Assembly (NCBI GenBank): GCA_034008185.1
Contig: CM067109.1
Span: 34,628,885-34,692,884, forward strand
Source: Gorsachius magnificus
Lineage: Eukaryota > Chordata > Aves > Pelecaniformes > Ardeidae
DNA length: 64,000 nt
Direction of reading: 5' to 3'
This document shows positions 1 to 14,435 of the stretch, piece after piece. Every line of letters starts with the position of its first letter. Within the stretch, counting starts at the first letter, position 1. Under the pieces are notes generated by a model. That model saw only the letters and a program-made list of their open reading frames with translations. It was not told the origin of the DNA and did not search any database. Both the position numbers and the translations under genes were made by a program.

Positions 1-3000
1 GTTCTATATCTTTAAGCCAGCAAATAATAATTGTTCTAATTTAAGGAACAGTAAAGAACAATTTTAATTTGTTCACCTTCCACTTTTTTTGAGGACAGCT
101 CAAAATGGCCATATGATGGACAGCTCATTCTTTATCGCCAGAATTTCAGTCAAGTTACAAATTGACCAAAGTGGGCCACATAAAAAAATGGATTGAGAAG
201 AAGATTATTTTAAGAGCTTGAGGATAGATTGAAACACAAGGAATTTCTCTTAAATACTGTACCAGATACTATTTAATATCTCCATAGTGTAATACTTTTC
301 AATTAACTAATTTGGATATGATTCAAATAAAACTGCAAGGTTACTGGACATAGGAAGGAAAACTATATAGAAAACACTGAGTAATAGTACCTAATATTAA
401 GCTGTAATTTAAGTTACCTGTAGTATTAAGGTATTATGAAGCAACTTTTCAGAACCTGTAATGTGAATGATGGGATTATAATATTCATATAATACATCTA
501 TTTTCACAGAGAGCTGACTGAAACATCTTGGTGGAAGAATATTGTTCAAGAAATACATAGTTTGATCTAAATCCAAATTTTTTCTGGGATCCATTCAATT
601 TCAATTCAGTCTTGAAAGTAATTCAGTATCTGTGCTTTATTGAGATATTTATCTAAATTGAAATCAATACATTCACTCTCAATCAGTGCTTTTCTGTGTT
701 CATTATTTCCATTCCATAGACAACAAACTATTGCTGCAATTTGGAAGAAGAGATTTCATTTCATGATTTAAAGAAAAAGAGAAGAAATGATTAAAGATGG
801 AGGTCTCCAAGAAACAGGAATTTTGCTTTTATCTGCAGATGAAGTCAGAGAAGCTAAAAATAGGAAGCTGAATTGAGGTAAAAGCAAACTTTCATTGGGT
901 TATGGAGAGTTTCAGAGTTATAGAACAACCAGAAGTATTGCTCTTTTGCAACTGATATTTCCAAAGAATAAGTGGAAAATTAAGTAATCAGCTATTGTCT
1001 ACATTGTGATTTTGTAAGACTGCATTTTACTGAGCTGAGAACCATTATAATAGTGAAGACATGCAGCTGTATGTAGACATGTGTTTGTCTCTTCAATGGC
1101 ATGAAGAATGTCCATGATGAACTTGAAGTTTGGATTTATAGGTATTCTGAGGGAACTGTAGAAATAAGAGCACTTTCAAACTTCTTGATAAGTTTCAAAC
1201 AACAGTTTGGGCATTCAGCATTTTTATAGCATGAACTATTTTCTCTAAACAAATTATATGGTAGTTTGTCTCATGTACAAGTTTTGAAGTTTGAAGTTAT
1301 CATCATACAGGAAGCTAGATTAGCTAAATAAGTCAATTACCAAATTTTAACATTTTTCCTCCAAATGAGTCTGGAGACTAGGTGACAAGTGTATTTTCTA
1401 ATTAGGCTACAAAAGCCAATAAAACTTTTATAAATAATTGGCTTATTTCTCTTTATACGTCTTATCATTATAATTGGTTGTCTTTAGAGAGACTTTTTAT
1501 TTACCATGCCTTACTTGTCTTTTATATATGAGCTGCTAACATAGTATTTCCCTGGATTTGACTGCTGTGGTGAAATCTGTTCAATATTGACTCTTTCATT
1601 GGTATGCCAGCAAGAAGCAAGAGGAAGAAACATCAGGTATGTAGAATTAAGTTATGGCTCTGTATTTCTTTGATACAAGCTTTTCATTGTGCAATTGAGG
1701 CAAATCCAGAAATAAGCTAGATGTTCAGGGTTAGCAGGAATGTTTAAGCTTTCCAAAGATGTGGCCTTACCTGAAAGTATACTATAAATCAATCATTTTC
1801 ATACAGGATACAGAGTTGTAATGTGCTATGTTCTGTAGCATACCTTACAGCTTTTTCCATGCTTTCAGGCTAACTCTGTTGATAAGTCATGGGACATGGA
1901 CTGAAAAGCCTAGAAAGGTAAACTTTATACACTTTACACTTTATTCACTACCAATTACCAAAACCATCAAGTACCCTGGTAAACACAGGCATGATTGTGT
2001 CTGCAGTAGCCTCTTTACTGCACTGTATGTTACCAATGCAAACAGGGAATCTTGAGTCTGTTAAGAATCAGATTGGATGGAGACTAACTAGGGAGCACTT
2101 AACACCCATTAACTTTGGTAGGTAAGTCTCCAGTCAATAGTACTATAAATAACGTAGTACACCAGAAGCTTATGTAGCAGAAATCAAGAAGTGTAATTAG
2201 CTTTTTCTTCTTAAAATCAGAACAGTTTATCTGTACTGTGGACTGGAACAACATGAGGTGCAATAGGGTACAGAAGCCTGTCCTCTGAGAAGAGATTCAG
2301 TATGCCTTTTCTTAATTTAGGTGTTCATTTTTGAGCAGGGTATAACTATGTAGGTTAACACAGTAATTTCTGGGTACAAATTGCTTTCATCAGCTTTATA
2401 TCAGCCTAACTATTACTTTAATTTTATTATAATAATATAATCTTTTTCTTCGATACTAGATGTAAAGTAGCACTACCACTAATACAAACACTCTATGTTA
2501 ATCAAAAATACCTTGTCTTTATTAATTTTTCAGTGATAAGTGAGAACAACATGATGTTCTGTGTAGGAAAGTAGCTTCTGCATTTCAATTTGCAAACCAT
2601 TTACTTCTATCAAGCTGATCTCCTAGGCTCTATTTTTCCCAGTTTGTGTTTCAAAGGAGCTAAAACACTTTAGTAGGGTCAACATCAAATCACAGGGTGA
2701 AGACAGAACAAAACCTGCATGGGGAGGGAGAAGGAGGAATCATTCTTTTTTTTCTTTTTTTTTTTTTTTTTTTTTTTTTGGAAAAAAGCTTTCCTAGTGC
2801 TCCAGCATTCAGAAGTCCTTTTGTCACTATCTGTAAAACCAGAAACCATCATTATGAAGAAAGGGGCTCAGTAATGTAAAATACATGGAAGAGCTCTTTA
2901 TGGAAACTCTTCCCCATGCAGTATATATACAGTGTATGGAACAAAGGGCCTAATAAGGAAGAAATCCAATTTACTTATAAAATTCTTTAAAGAGAATAAT

Positions 3001-6000
3001 TGACTTAGTGGAAACACCTCCAAATAAACCAAGCACAAACAAATGACCTTGATATGACAGGTGTCATCATCTGCCATGGGAATTGCTTTCAGAGGGTGAT
3101 CTGGAAGACTGAAGAATTACTTGCCTTCAAATGAGACAAAATGGAAGATGGAAAACTATTTTCATCTCCTTCACAGGAGATGAGAAAAGGCATTTAAGCA
3201 AATGAAAGATGAAGACTACCGTGAATGAAAATACCCATAAATAGTGTCATAAATATGAGATGATTACTTCTACCAGCAGCTAGAAATGAAGTCCAGAGAA
3301 AGTCTGCTATGTTATTCAGGGGATCTTATTTTATTTTTTAAAAGTTATAGCTTTTTCTGAGTAGCTGCAGACAAATCACTTTGTGTGAATTCCACAAAGG
3401 GAATTTGCTCAATTTGTTATCCTCAATTTTTAATATTGTTCAGAGCCCAAAGACTAGTTTTTATTCATGCATGGGGATTAGCCAAACGAGGAGAGATTTG
3501 AGAAAGACCCACTCAAAAATGCATGATAACTGAGTAATTGGAACATTGGGAATTGGGACATTTTAATTTAGGATATCCCTTTAGGGATAGCTGGAATCGA
3601 TACCACAATTGTCCTTCAGTCCTGGATGAAGGACAGGTATGGCATCACTGTTACCCTGCATAACTGTGGGCTGTGCAGGTGTAATCTGTCCAGATATTCC
3701 GGACATATTTTTGGGGATCTGAGATTATTAGATGGGCTTTGCAGGAGACTGGGAAAATGACGCATTTTGATTTCTGATAGAGCTTAGGCACAGGACTCCC
3801 CAGCACTGTCAGAAAGTATGCTGATATAGTGTCCAGATGGAAACATTTAAGTGAATGTTAGTGGGTGAAAACACAGATGTATGGGAAAGCTCTGGCCTTC
3901 AAAGAGACAAGGGTAGTAGTACCTCAGTTTTGAGGACATGGATTTGAAATAGAGGCCTTCAACGTTATTTATGGATCTAGCCCAATTTTTTTTCTCTATG
4001 CATACCTGTAAATATCAGTATCTAATATCATATGATATGACATCCCTATGAAGAGGATGAATGAATTAATACTTGGAAGAATTTAGTAGGTCATGTGCCA
4101 AAGAGCACATGTAGAAAGGCTTATAAATAGATCAAACACCAACACATAAGCAGTTAGCATATTTGTTGTGTTGACGATTGCATTTGTGCTGGTTTGCAAA
4201 GTGATCCAGCTGCTTCCTTGGGACAAGGGCAGTGGGACCAGAGGGGTCTCCCCATGGGGCAGCCATGGAGCAGGGCAGGCCTTAGGGTCAGCTGAGGGCA
4301 GCTCCAGCTCAGTGAATTGGGTATCTCCCCAAGGATGAGGATGGGCTGAGGTTAATGCAGGAGTGCAAGCCAGAGAGTCAGGGTGATGATCATGAACTTA
4401 TTTGAATTGTCTTGTTAGCTTCACTGAGCAGCCATATACTTTCTGACAGCGGGTGATGACCTTAGCACTGCCTGTACCAACCTTCCTACACAGAGACTGG
4501 GGTATAGAATTTTGTAGACCAGGAGAGAAAAGCTGCATCCTATCTTTGTGCTGAATTGTCTTATATCTTTAGAAGAAAAATTATCACTCTTAGGGTGGCT
4601 ATTGCTATGTCTACTGTCAGTGAAAAGCTGTGGAAAGCTAATAATGAGTTGAAAGCATTTCTTCTGAACAGGTATTTGTATGAAGTATTTTAGTTAATGT
4701 GGGCATAAAATGAATGGTTCAGTAGCTGGAGACAGCTTATACTGAAAGATACACATTGAGTCATCCAAGAAAGCGAGGGTTTCACCTCTTACTAGGTCAA
4801 TGGTTATCTATCAGTTAAGTAGGCAGGCATACTGGAAAGGTTCTCTTGAATGCTAAAATGCACACTCACATTAATAATAAACTGAAGAACCATGCTGCAA
4901 TGTTATCATAATCCATAAGCTTCCTAACATAATTCTTTTTCCTCTTTGTCCAGTGAGGTGAATGGTCCTCTTCACATTCTCTACAGTCTTGCAGTTCAGC
5001 AATTGCAACACTCAAACTAGCATTATTTTATTGATTTGGAAGTTTTGCTTGTTCATATAACTTGCTGAGTAAGTTTTAACAGATTAATCAATGAGGACTG
5101 ATTTAGGCTAATAGCTTTACCTCCTGTGGCCAGCATATGAAGTTATTTATGAGATGAGAGAGAAAAGAAAAAGCAACCAGTTTGCATTAAAAAAGATAAG
5201 AGAGACTGGATAACTACATGACAGAACTGGGCTGTGTTACTGAAATATGTAAAAGCATAAAAGAAAATCAGAGTACTTAGTGTAGGAAGAAAATCGTAGA
5301 CATTTTTAAAAGTGCAGCACATTTTCTTTTTGAGGTTTAGAGGGAGATTTGCCAAAGTGTTTACCAACTATAGCATATGCTTGAGGGAAAAATGTAATAA
5401 TGCAGGAAGAAAACCTAAGGAATCTCATATTTGTTTGAAAAAGAGAAAATATATAGGCACACATATGCATACAAGAGCCAACTGAATGCCTGAATGGCGA
5501 TTTTCTTGGGAGAACATCAAGTGAGACAATAGTCCATACCAACACTTCTGCCAGGATATGTGGGGATGAATTACTGGAAACATGACACAAAATTTGCCAT
5601 GATATATTAATTGCTTAAATTCAAGTATGTAAAGGTTAACCATGTAAGGTGTAATAGCAAGATAATAACTAATCAACAATACTTGTATATTTCATGCATA
5701 TTTCTTGCTTGCTCGTTAATGAGGGTGTGTGATGCATGCTCCTTGGCCAATAAGGGATGTTCATATTCTAGGTTTACATTTACGAGGAAAAAAAGACACA
5801 TGATACTTTAGATAAGGGTAGTTATTGATAGTTTATGGTAATAATGTCTCAGGTAGCATCATTTTGAACTGGAGGAAGTAGTTTCTGGTATCAGAGTAGT
5901 TATACTCCAAAACTGTACAGCATTCCTATGACATCTGCCATAGAATCAATTTGCACAGGTCCCCAAAAGAAATATGAGGCATGCAGAAGGCTTGAGTAAA

Positions 6001-7083
6001 TTCAGGGGAATGACTTTGCCTGCCTGGTTGGCAACGTTCAGAATCTTATCCAGACTCTAGAAAAGTACTGAGGTCACTGGTGACACAAGAGAAGGGAGGA
6101 TGTTTGCCATATACAGAACTTTAAAGATAATGATAAAAGAATTGTGGAATGCCCAGTGCCATGGAGGGATGGAACAGAATATCCCTTGTTATCTCTGTGA
6201 GTGAATGTAGCCAGACTAAGTGGTGAGTTCTGAAAACTGTCACTTCAAATAAACTAATGGTAGAAAAAGCATGCAGTAACACATGTAACACATGCAACAC
6301 AAAATTGTATGTATGTCTACACAAATGTGTATACATGTGCACAGATATTTAACATGGTGCACTTCATTGCTGCTCAGATGAAATTGCATGAGGTGTAATC
6401 TGTTGCTTTTGCAACAGATTCTGGTCTGTTCTAATCCTTAGAATTAATTCAGTTTTCCTTTTGTTTTTTCTGTCATGTGCATTTTCTATTGCCTTTCTCA
6501 ATGTTCTTTTTTTCTGGATCAGAAACAAAATTCAGCCCTCAGTGGCTGCCCACTTCTAAACCTCACCTGTCTATTCTAATGCGGTTTTGCTCTTCAGGAC
6601 CATTTGGTTTCAATCATCAATCAGTTTTGTACTCAAACAGCTTGCTTCTTCACATCAGATCTGCTAACCTTGTAGATTAGTCTTTTGTGTGTTATGCTGC
6701 ATTGAAAGCTTTCTTGAGTGTTGGTAAATTATGTCCTCAGCTTTCACCCTGCCAACTCTTTGTATTAGTTCTTCAAAGGTTCTGTAAGATTTATTACAAA
6801 CCCTTTTGCTTTTCCGAGTCCATGCTGTGACTATCTTTAATCAAACTGTGCCTCGCTAAATTGCCCTTCAGTCATATTCCTCATTGGTCCTTCCGGTATT
6901 TTCTGCTAAAGCGAAACCAGTCTTTTATTTCTGTAGTCCTAAGGTCTCACCAGATAATTTAGTCTTTAGTAAACTGTTACATTTTCCATGTTATTTGAAA
7001 TGTATTTTGTAAAGGACAATGAAAGAGTGCTACCATTAATTCAGAACAGTGGACTACAAAAGGTCCTAAAAGACCCTTTTAAA
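1..7083. other. AT-rich non-coding DNA, no gene seen
   Basis: No open frame here resembles a known family; the longest are under 100 codons and overlap in several frames. A GC-richer patch at about 4,190-4,400 stands out from the background and starts with an LTR-like TGTGCTGGTTT, but I found no matching end. A 10-bp hairpin (AATCTGTTGC, TTTT loop) lies at 6,397-6,420. Probably intergenic or intronic. Confidence 0.6.
2746..2779. repeat. Poly-T tract
   Basis: Eight T, one C, then 25 T. This is an A/T homopolymer, possibly the tail of an old retrotransposed sequence on the minus strand, but no retrocopy body was recognised beside it. Confidence 0.9.
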
Positions 7084-7485
7084 TATTCACAGAATCACAC
7101 AGAATCTCACAGAATCACTGAATCACAAAATCACAGAATGGTTGAGTTTGGAAGGGAGGTCATGTGGTCCAACCCTGATGCTTGAACAGGGACATGAGTT
7201 GTCCAAGACCATAAATGTCTCTAAGGAGGGAGAGTTCACAACCTCCCTGGGCAATGTGTGCCAGTGCTCAGCACCCACACAGTGAGAAAGTGTTCCCTGA
7301 CATTCAGCTGGAACTCTCTGTGTTACAGGTTGTCCCACTGCCTCTTGTTCACCACCCACAGTGCCCAGCTGTTCAGCCAGTTTTCAATCCACACCTCTCT
7401 CTGCTCTTCCAGCCCATACATCAGCAGCTTCTCTATGACGATCTCCTGCGACATAGTGCCACAGGCCTTAAAGAAGTCCAGCTGA
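7084..7485 (-). mobile_element. CR1 LINE fragment, internally deleted
   Basis: Read on the minus strand. The higher-coordinate part (about 7,355-7,485) translates to a segment resembling the CR1 reverse-transcriptase region, with a lysine-leucine-met-tyr-gly-leu run followed by WIENWLN. It is joined directly to the 3' end region (about 7,130-7,350), whose text matches the usual CR1 tail (TCCAACCCT; GGGCAA...TGTGCCAGTG on the plus strand). The extreme 3' end at 7,084-7,136 is an expanded run of CR1-type octamers (ACAGAATC and variants, five or six units). The central part of the element is missing, so this is a dead, rearranged copy. The higher-coordinate border is approximate. Confidence 0.82.
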
Positions 7486-10400
7486 TTTCCGAAAACTTAT
7501 GAAATAGTGAAAGTATACACACCAAATACTACTTCTGTTTTTTAATGGACAGAAGGAGCACATGTACTTTTACAGAAGTAAAACTTTAACTTTCAGTACC
7601 TTCTATAAGAAATAAATAAAATGTACTTGTTTTATATAAAAGAACATTTTTAGATTCATTTCATTTTGTGTGTTCTAAGCATTCATTTTGAACACATAGA
7701 GTTATTTAATTAACTTGCTATGTCAACTTCAGGAATTTATCCATAAATGCTTTGTGAATGCTTATTATCAAAGACTGCATTTATCTATAGCAAAATGAAA
7801 GCTTTACTTTGATCATAGTCAGAACAATAATGGAATGAAAATCTAGTAAAGATGGAGGATTTAAAGTCAGATGTTCAGAAATTAGTTATTCTAGTATGGG
7901 AAGAATCATACAGAGAAAGCTGAGTGCATGCAGAGACTAACAGTAAGACATTTATACCATGTAGTCATGTATGCAGAATATATGTTTCAGAAGAGTGCAG
8001 CACAACGTGACTACAACAACAGTGAAGGAAAGTAACTTAAAAAGCAATGCAGAAACATAGTCTTTGGAACAGGAATTCCACAGAAGAACATAACTCAGAA
8101 ACACAAATTATTATGGCATCTGTCATGCTATTGCTTTTCCTTAAAGTTTAGCTGTAGCCTTAAAATAATTGTCAAATGTTGTTAAATTACAGAGAACCAA
8201 GTCCGAAGTAAAGAACTTTTTCTAACTGGGCCAGTTGTTGCCTTTTCTGTTCCAGACCATCTGTTCCACTATCTGTCATAAAATTCAACCCAAGTTTTGA
8301 GGGTGATTTTCCCATTATTTACTCTCCTGCCCAGTGCAGTCATATTTTTCCTTTAAAAAACACCTGTATAACACCTGCCCTTTCTGTTCGCTTGAACATG
8401 TCTTCTGGTTGAAAATCTCTCCTTTTCTTTTTCAAAATCTGGAAAGTCTTATGCAACTACTTTGAATAGTTTTATATTACTCTCATTTTGGTTACATTGA
8501 ACTATGTGTTCCTTTCTAATAAGGTGACAAGAATGGCATACAATATTCTAAGTTAGTCTCATTAATCCCTTATGTGGTATTAAATAGAAATTGGATGAAA
8601 TTATTCTAATACCTCTATGCAGTCTAGTGTTTCTACTATTAATGACTCTGTAGTATAATTCAGCATTTATTGAGAGTTTCCAGGTATTTCTCATGCTCTG
8701 TATTTGTACAGGAAGTCAGTTTTATTTGATACACTTCCTTCTGCGCCGACTCTTCCTTTCCTTATCATGTCTAGTGAATCTTGCTGCTCTCTGTCATATT
8801 ATAATTCTTACTATTGTTATTAATAGCTATATTTTGGTAGCTCCACAAGGCTTTGATCATGGTTTGGATGTTGCGAAAAAAACCACCTATCCAAAGAAAC
8901 TTGTACCTGAAAAGTTTATATTCCCAAAATAATCACACTTGCATAGAATCTACTTTAAAATGGTTTGTTTGTTTAACAGTGACCTATTTCCCGTGAGAAG
9001 CCAAAAGCAGTCATTATTTAGACTGAACTGCAGAGCTGGGGGATTTAATGAATAGGAAAGTTTGCCCAAGTTTGCCTTATTGCACAGTTTAAGGAGCGCT
9101 AACATCAATGGTACTTTATAATATTCACATGTTTAAGAAAGTAGTGTTTGCACACATGCAGACAAGGTATAATAACAATTCTTATTTCAATATTCCAGTG
9201 CAGAAGTGAGAAATGAGCAAGTCTGCATATAAAATTCAGCTTTATTTCCTGTCAGGAGTGATTTCATTATATGAAGGCAGCAGCTGAGATTTTTCAAAAA
9301 TCAAGTTTTAAAGTGCATGGCATGTTTCTCTGTCCATGTTTGCTGGATTAAACGAGGTTTGACAAGACAGAAACTAAATATGGCTTTTACAAATTAGTAC
9401 TTTGCAAAAGAATACAAAGATGCATGGTTCTGCTCACAGGACTAGCTCTGCTTTTCGGGATAACACAAAGTATTATTGAAAAAATGCAGCCAGTTTCTTA
9501 TCAGCTGCTGATTGTATTTTGAGCCATTAGTTAGGAACAGAGAAGAACAAAGAAACTGTTTCAAGGTGCATTTCAGATTAAATGTTTCTCCCATTCTTTT
9601 CTTAGAAACTAAATGTGAAAGAATTTTTTATTAATTTGTCTCTATGATTTCACCTAAGATCTAACTTCCATACTCAAAAATAAAACTAGTTGTGCCCCAT
9701 GCCTCCCCTACTCTCCACTTGATGACACTGCTTTGAGCACACAGGACTTGACATCTTACTTTCCAGTCTTCTAAACTCTTCGTTTTAGCTTGATAACACT
9801 GGTTAGAGCTTGAGTGTGCTGAGTCAGATACAGAGCATGGAAAGAAAATCTAGCTTCTTGACCTATCTACTGCCTTCTCTGTCAATGAAATCCACACGAA
9901 AATGCATGTAAGCATTCTGGGTAGTGTCATACAGCTGATGTCCCACTTGTAAGAATATTTATTAAGATTATATTCAGGAAATGGGCCAACCTTAAGACAG
10001 CCTTAGATAAAACTGACAGCGGAATTGATGTTTATATCAAGTATACCTGATTTTAGTGATGTTTACTTATGTAAGTTTCTCAGCCTTGTAAGTTTGGAAA
10101 ATACTATTCATAAATGAATCGAAGTGATAAAATTTATTGTCAGTATTTATTAAAATACTGACTTTATATATGGTTATCTTTGCTCAAAAGAGTACTAGCA
10201 AACATTCACCTGTAAATAAAAATAAGTTTAGAAGTATGAAGTGGTAGTAGACCTTTAAGGACTGAATCTCCATATCTTTCCTCAAGGCTGCAGTGAGAGA
10301 TGATAGTCTTCATCACCTTTCTGGGCAGTGACACTTTTGCAACATTTCAGTAAGAAACAGATAGCAACTAACTTTAGATCTCCCTCATACAGTTTATATC

Positions 10401-11399
10401 AGGGTTTTAAAGGTGTCATTATAATTTCAAGGCAGTCTAAACCCCTGTATTTTTCATTATTAATTAATTTGTCACCTCCAGTATTGCATGGCATTCTTCT
10501 TCAGGCAGATTCTTCCTCTAATGAGTAGGTGTATATATACACTATTGCAACAGAGATGGCATTTTTTTGTGATATACCCTGCAACAAAGGAACAAGGAAG
10601 TATTTGATTTCATTACAGCCTTGACATGAATTTCACAAATTCTCAGCCTACTCCATTAACAGGGTAAACCCATTGTGGCAGTGGAAGGAAAGAGTATTCA
10701 GGCACAATAATTATACTATCAGTATGCAACTGATCTATAAAATTATACTTTCTTTTCCCCTAATCAGAAGTATCTACTCATGTTGCAACATTTTTTTAAG
10801 TTGTTTTGCCCTGTTTTGATGTAGCCTTTTAAATTACATGAAAACTACTATTTATTTCATGCTTGTTCTATTATTTAAAAGCAATTCATCATATTGTAGC
10901 CCTCTGAGGCAAATTAATAAGCACTATTTCTTAAAATTCTCTTGATCTCTGGATTCTAGAAAGTTGTTTTAATTTGATGCATGTTTTTATCCTTTTACAT
11001 AAGATGCTGAATTGCATCTTTCAGGTTTCAGCTTCTGTGGTTATAAAGGTTCATTGCACTTTTCTCATTGCCAGTACATTTTTTTCATTATCAGCTGTTA
11101 CAGATTCACTTCAACAGTTGCTGAAATGACTACAGTGCTTTAAACAAACTAACTGGTGGCAAAAGTAAGGAGTAGACTGTGAGGATGGGCTAGACCTCTC
11201 TGGATATTGTAAGAAATTTGCTTATTTTTTTCCAAACAGTAACATTCTAAGTGCCCAGAAACAAGTGCGATTATACTGCTTGTCAAACTGTGTTCTTTGT
11301 ATAAACTAATTCCTAAGAGAAAGATGAAGTTTTATAGCAACAAGAATTTTCTTCGAGTTTAGATAAGACATAGAATAATGAGTTTTAAAGGTGTGGTTT
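7486..11399. other. AT-rich non-coding DNA, no gene seen
   Basis: Only short frames without recognisable homology. The longest, 79 codons at 8,693-8,932 on the plus strand, is hydrophobic but has no family signature or splice context that I can support. Confidence 0.6.
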
Positions 11400-11908
11400 T
11401 GTCTCACTAATAATTTAACCCGACAGGCGTCTGAATGCCAGACAGCCACTTGCTCACACCCCTCCTCCCTTAGTGGGATGGGGGAGAGAATCAGAAACCC
11501 ATGGGTTGTGATGAAGACAGTTTAATAAAAAAGCAGAGGAAAAGAATAACAATAATAATGGTAATAGAATATACAGAATATATAAAAACCAGGTGATGCA
11601 CAGTACAATTGCTGTGCCCATCCTGAGCAGTGATCATTCTCCCCGCAGCCAACTCCCTCTGAGCATGATGTCATATGGTATGGAATAGCCCTTTGGCCAG
11701 TTTGGGTCAACTGTTGTGGCTGTGTCCCCTCCCAGCTTCTTGTGCAGAGCACGGGAAGCTGAAAAAGTCCTTGACTAGGGTAAGCACTGCTTAGCAGCAA
11801 CTAAAACATCAGTGTGTTACCAACATTATTCTAGTACTAAACCCAAAATACAGCACTATGCCAGCTACTGGGAAGAAAATTAGCTCTATCCCAGCTGACA
11901 CCAGGACA
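11400..11908 (-). mobile_element. Solo LTR, ERVK-like family A (old copy)
   Basis: Matches the copies at 22,751 and 49,535 along most of its length. Shared blocks include TTTAACCCG near the low end, AGTGGGATGGGGGAGAG, GACAGTTTAATAA (poly(A) signal ATTAAA on the minus strand), ATATACAGAATATA, ATGTCATATGGTATGGAATA and the terminal CCAGGACA. Transcriptional sense is inferred to be minus from that poly(A) signal and from the TATA box in the 22,751 copy. The low-coordinate end is diverged (TGTCTCACTAATAATTTAACCC), and no target-site duplication is convincing, so the copy looks older. No internal retroviral sequence flanks it. Confidence 0.85.
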
Positions 11909-12834
11909 TAATTACTGAAATTTTATCTGCAAGGAACACTTGAGATATTTGGTTAAATTATGACCTTCATGCCACTTGTGCTAAGATGTAAAAAACCAGG
12001 AAGAACGATATTCAGAAAAAGAGTATCATTTTACACTTGCAAAAATAGATGTCTATATAGCTGTGTTGTATAACTATTCTCAGAATATCCACAGATGTAT
12101 ACACACTCACCCATTCACAAGCCCTGGGGGAAAAGGAACAGAATGAGAAGAGAAGAATCTCTTGACATACTTATAGGTCTCAATGACAGATTCTTTCTTG
12201 ACTCCAAAGCTAGGATGTCAGCTTGCAAGCTGTTTCCACATCCACACTCAAAAGTGTTTGGCTACTAACAATATAAATAACCAGTTAATGAGGCTGTGAA
12301 GGTCAAAGATATTCAATTTGTGTTCAAATGCAGTCTTCATATGTGTTTGAAGTATGGAATTAGGCAGGTGAGTATCTTTAGAGGAATCAGCTCTTTGGAA
12401 AGAAACCAGGCTAAGGTTGCATTTGAGATGCTGTGAATTGCCTATCAGAAAGAAAAGTTATTTCCACATGCCTGTAAGGTTAGGAATTTAACAAGTTGAG
12501 TGTTTCCTATTCAGTATCTTTCCCAAAACAGTAAATACAATATGAAACTACAATCATGGTTTTCTAGCTCCTTTTGAGCCCACTACATTCAGAGGAACCA
12601 GCTGAGCACTCTTGACTCCCTCAGCATTTTTGCCTTCCTCTCCTGAGAGGGTGAAGTTGAAGGGAGAGATCTGAGTATCTCCAGAATCTGATTCTTTCCC
12701 AGAGTAATCAGCAAAAGTTTATTATGCCCAGGACATAATTTGAAGAAGTCTGTGCAGGTGGATCCAAGAATGGAATTTAAACCAAGGTGATATTCCTGCT
12801 CATTGAAACAAACTGGATGCATAAAAAGCCATGT
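11909..12834. other. Non-coding spacer between LTR and CR1
   Basis: No gene, repeat family or strong secondary structure recognised here. Confidence 0.55.
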
Positions 12835-14435
12835 TGAGTGCTGAGGAAGTGACTGATGTCACTGTGAGGCCACTGTCAATATTCTTTGAAAGGTCATGGC
12901 AGCTGTAGAAGGTCCCTGAGGAAACGTCACTCCTGTTTTCAACAAAGGCAAGAAGAAGGACTGGGGAACTACAGAACAGGAAGACTTTCCTTGACCCCTG
13001 GGAAAGTGATGAAGCAAATCCTCCTGGAAACCATTTCCAAGCAGACTGAAGACAAGGTGACTGGGAGAAGTCAGTATGGATTTATGAATGGCAATCATGC
13101 TTGACCAATTTGATTGGTTTTCTGTGATAAGATGATGGGCTCTGTGGATGAGGGGAGAACAGTGGATGTTGTTTGCCTTGATGTTATCTAGGCCTTTGAC
13201 ACTGTCTGCCATAACATCCTCACAGAGAAACTAGTGGAGTATGGGCTAGATAAATGGACAGGACAGTGGACCCAAAAGTGCCTGAAATGCCATGCTCAAA
13301 CGACTGTGATCAGCAGCACAAAGTTCAACCGGAGGCCAGTCACTAGCAGTGTATCCCAGGGATGGACATTGGGGCCCATACTGTTCAATATCTCCTATAT
13401 GACCTAGATGATGGGACAGAGTGTGCTGTCAGCAAGGCTGCAGATTATAAAAAGCTGGGAGCAGTGGCTGATACACAACATGATTGTGCTGGTCCTGGAC
13501 AGGCTGGAGAAACAGGCAAAGCAGAACCTCTTGAAGTTCAATAAAGAGAAATGCCAAGTTTTGCACCTGGAGAGGAACAACCCCTGGCACCAGTGTATTC
13601 TGGGGGCTAACTGGATGGAAAGCACCTTTGCAAAAAATGCCCTGGAGTTCCTGATGTAGAAGGTCAATAGGAACCAGCAATGAGCCCTTGCGAAAAAGAA
13701 GGCTGAGGACATTCTAGACTACATTACAGCCTGCTTTAACAAGACTAATTTAACAAGAGCAAGTGCTGGACTGTGCACCTGGGATGGGGTAAACCTGGTT
13801 ATATATACAAATTGGGGGAAGAAAGGCTGGAGAGCAGCCCTGCAGAAAGAGATCTGGGGGGTTGGGTTGATGGAAAGTTGAATGAGTCAACAGTGTGCCC
13901 TGGCAGCCAAAAGAGCCAACTGTGTCCTGGGGTACCTCAAGCACAGCGTACCTACCGGGTCAGGGGAGGTGATTGTCCCACTCTACACTGCACTGGTGTG
14001 GCACCTGCAATACTGTGTGCATCAGACTATTAGATGTGTCTCAAGGGCAAGACTTACAAAGGGTGAGTGAAGTCACTTGGTTTGTTCAGCTTAGAGAAGT
14101 CTGAGAGGTGTGACATCACAGTTTACAACTTCTTCAAGGGGGACAGTAGAGGAGGAGGTGCTCATCTCATCTCTCTGATGACCAGTGACAGGACATGTAG
14201 AAATGGTATGAAGCTCCATTAGGGGAAGATCAGATTGGACAATAGGAAAAGGTTCTTCATTGGGAGGTGGTTGGTCACTGCAACAGGCTCTGCAGGGAAG
14301 TAGTCAAGGCACCAAGCCTGTCAGAGTTCAAGGAGTATCTGGACAATGCTCTTAAAAATATGGTTTAGTTTTAGGTACTCCTGCAATGATCCATATGGGT
14401 CCCTTCTAACTCAAGATATTCTATGATTCTATGAC
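12835..14435 (+). mobile_element. CR1 LINE, reverse transcriptase region to 3' end, decayed
   Basis: The plus strand reads through CR1 ORF2 from the reverse-transcriptase fingers/palm to the 3' UTR, but across shifting frames. Recognisable stretches are AFDTVCHNI and KLVEYGLDKW (near 13,190-13,260), PVTSSVSQGWTLGPILFNI (near 13,335-13,395), DLDDGTEC (near 13,403) and LEKQAKQNLLKFNKEKCQVL (near 13,500). An in-frame TAG occurs just before AFDTV. The catalytic aspartate box expected after SK is degraded to AADYKK. The element ends with CR1-type ATTCTATGATTCTATGA at about 14,417-14,433. It is 5'-truncated and cannot encode active enzyme. The start is approximate. Confidence 0.9.

Noticed and set aside
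4186..4400. GC-richer patch starting TGTGCTGGTTT as an LTR
   Set aside because: Only the first bases resemble an avian LTR start; no end, poly(A) signal or target duplication was found.
8693..8932. Hydrophobic 79-codon frame as a small membrane protein
   Set aside because: No Kozak, splice or homology support, and AT-rich DNA often yields such hydrophobic frames.
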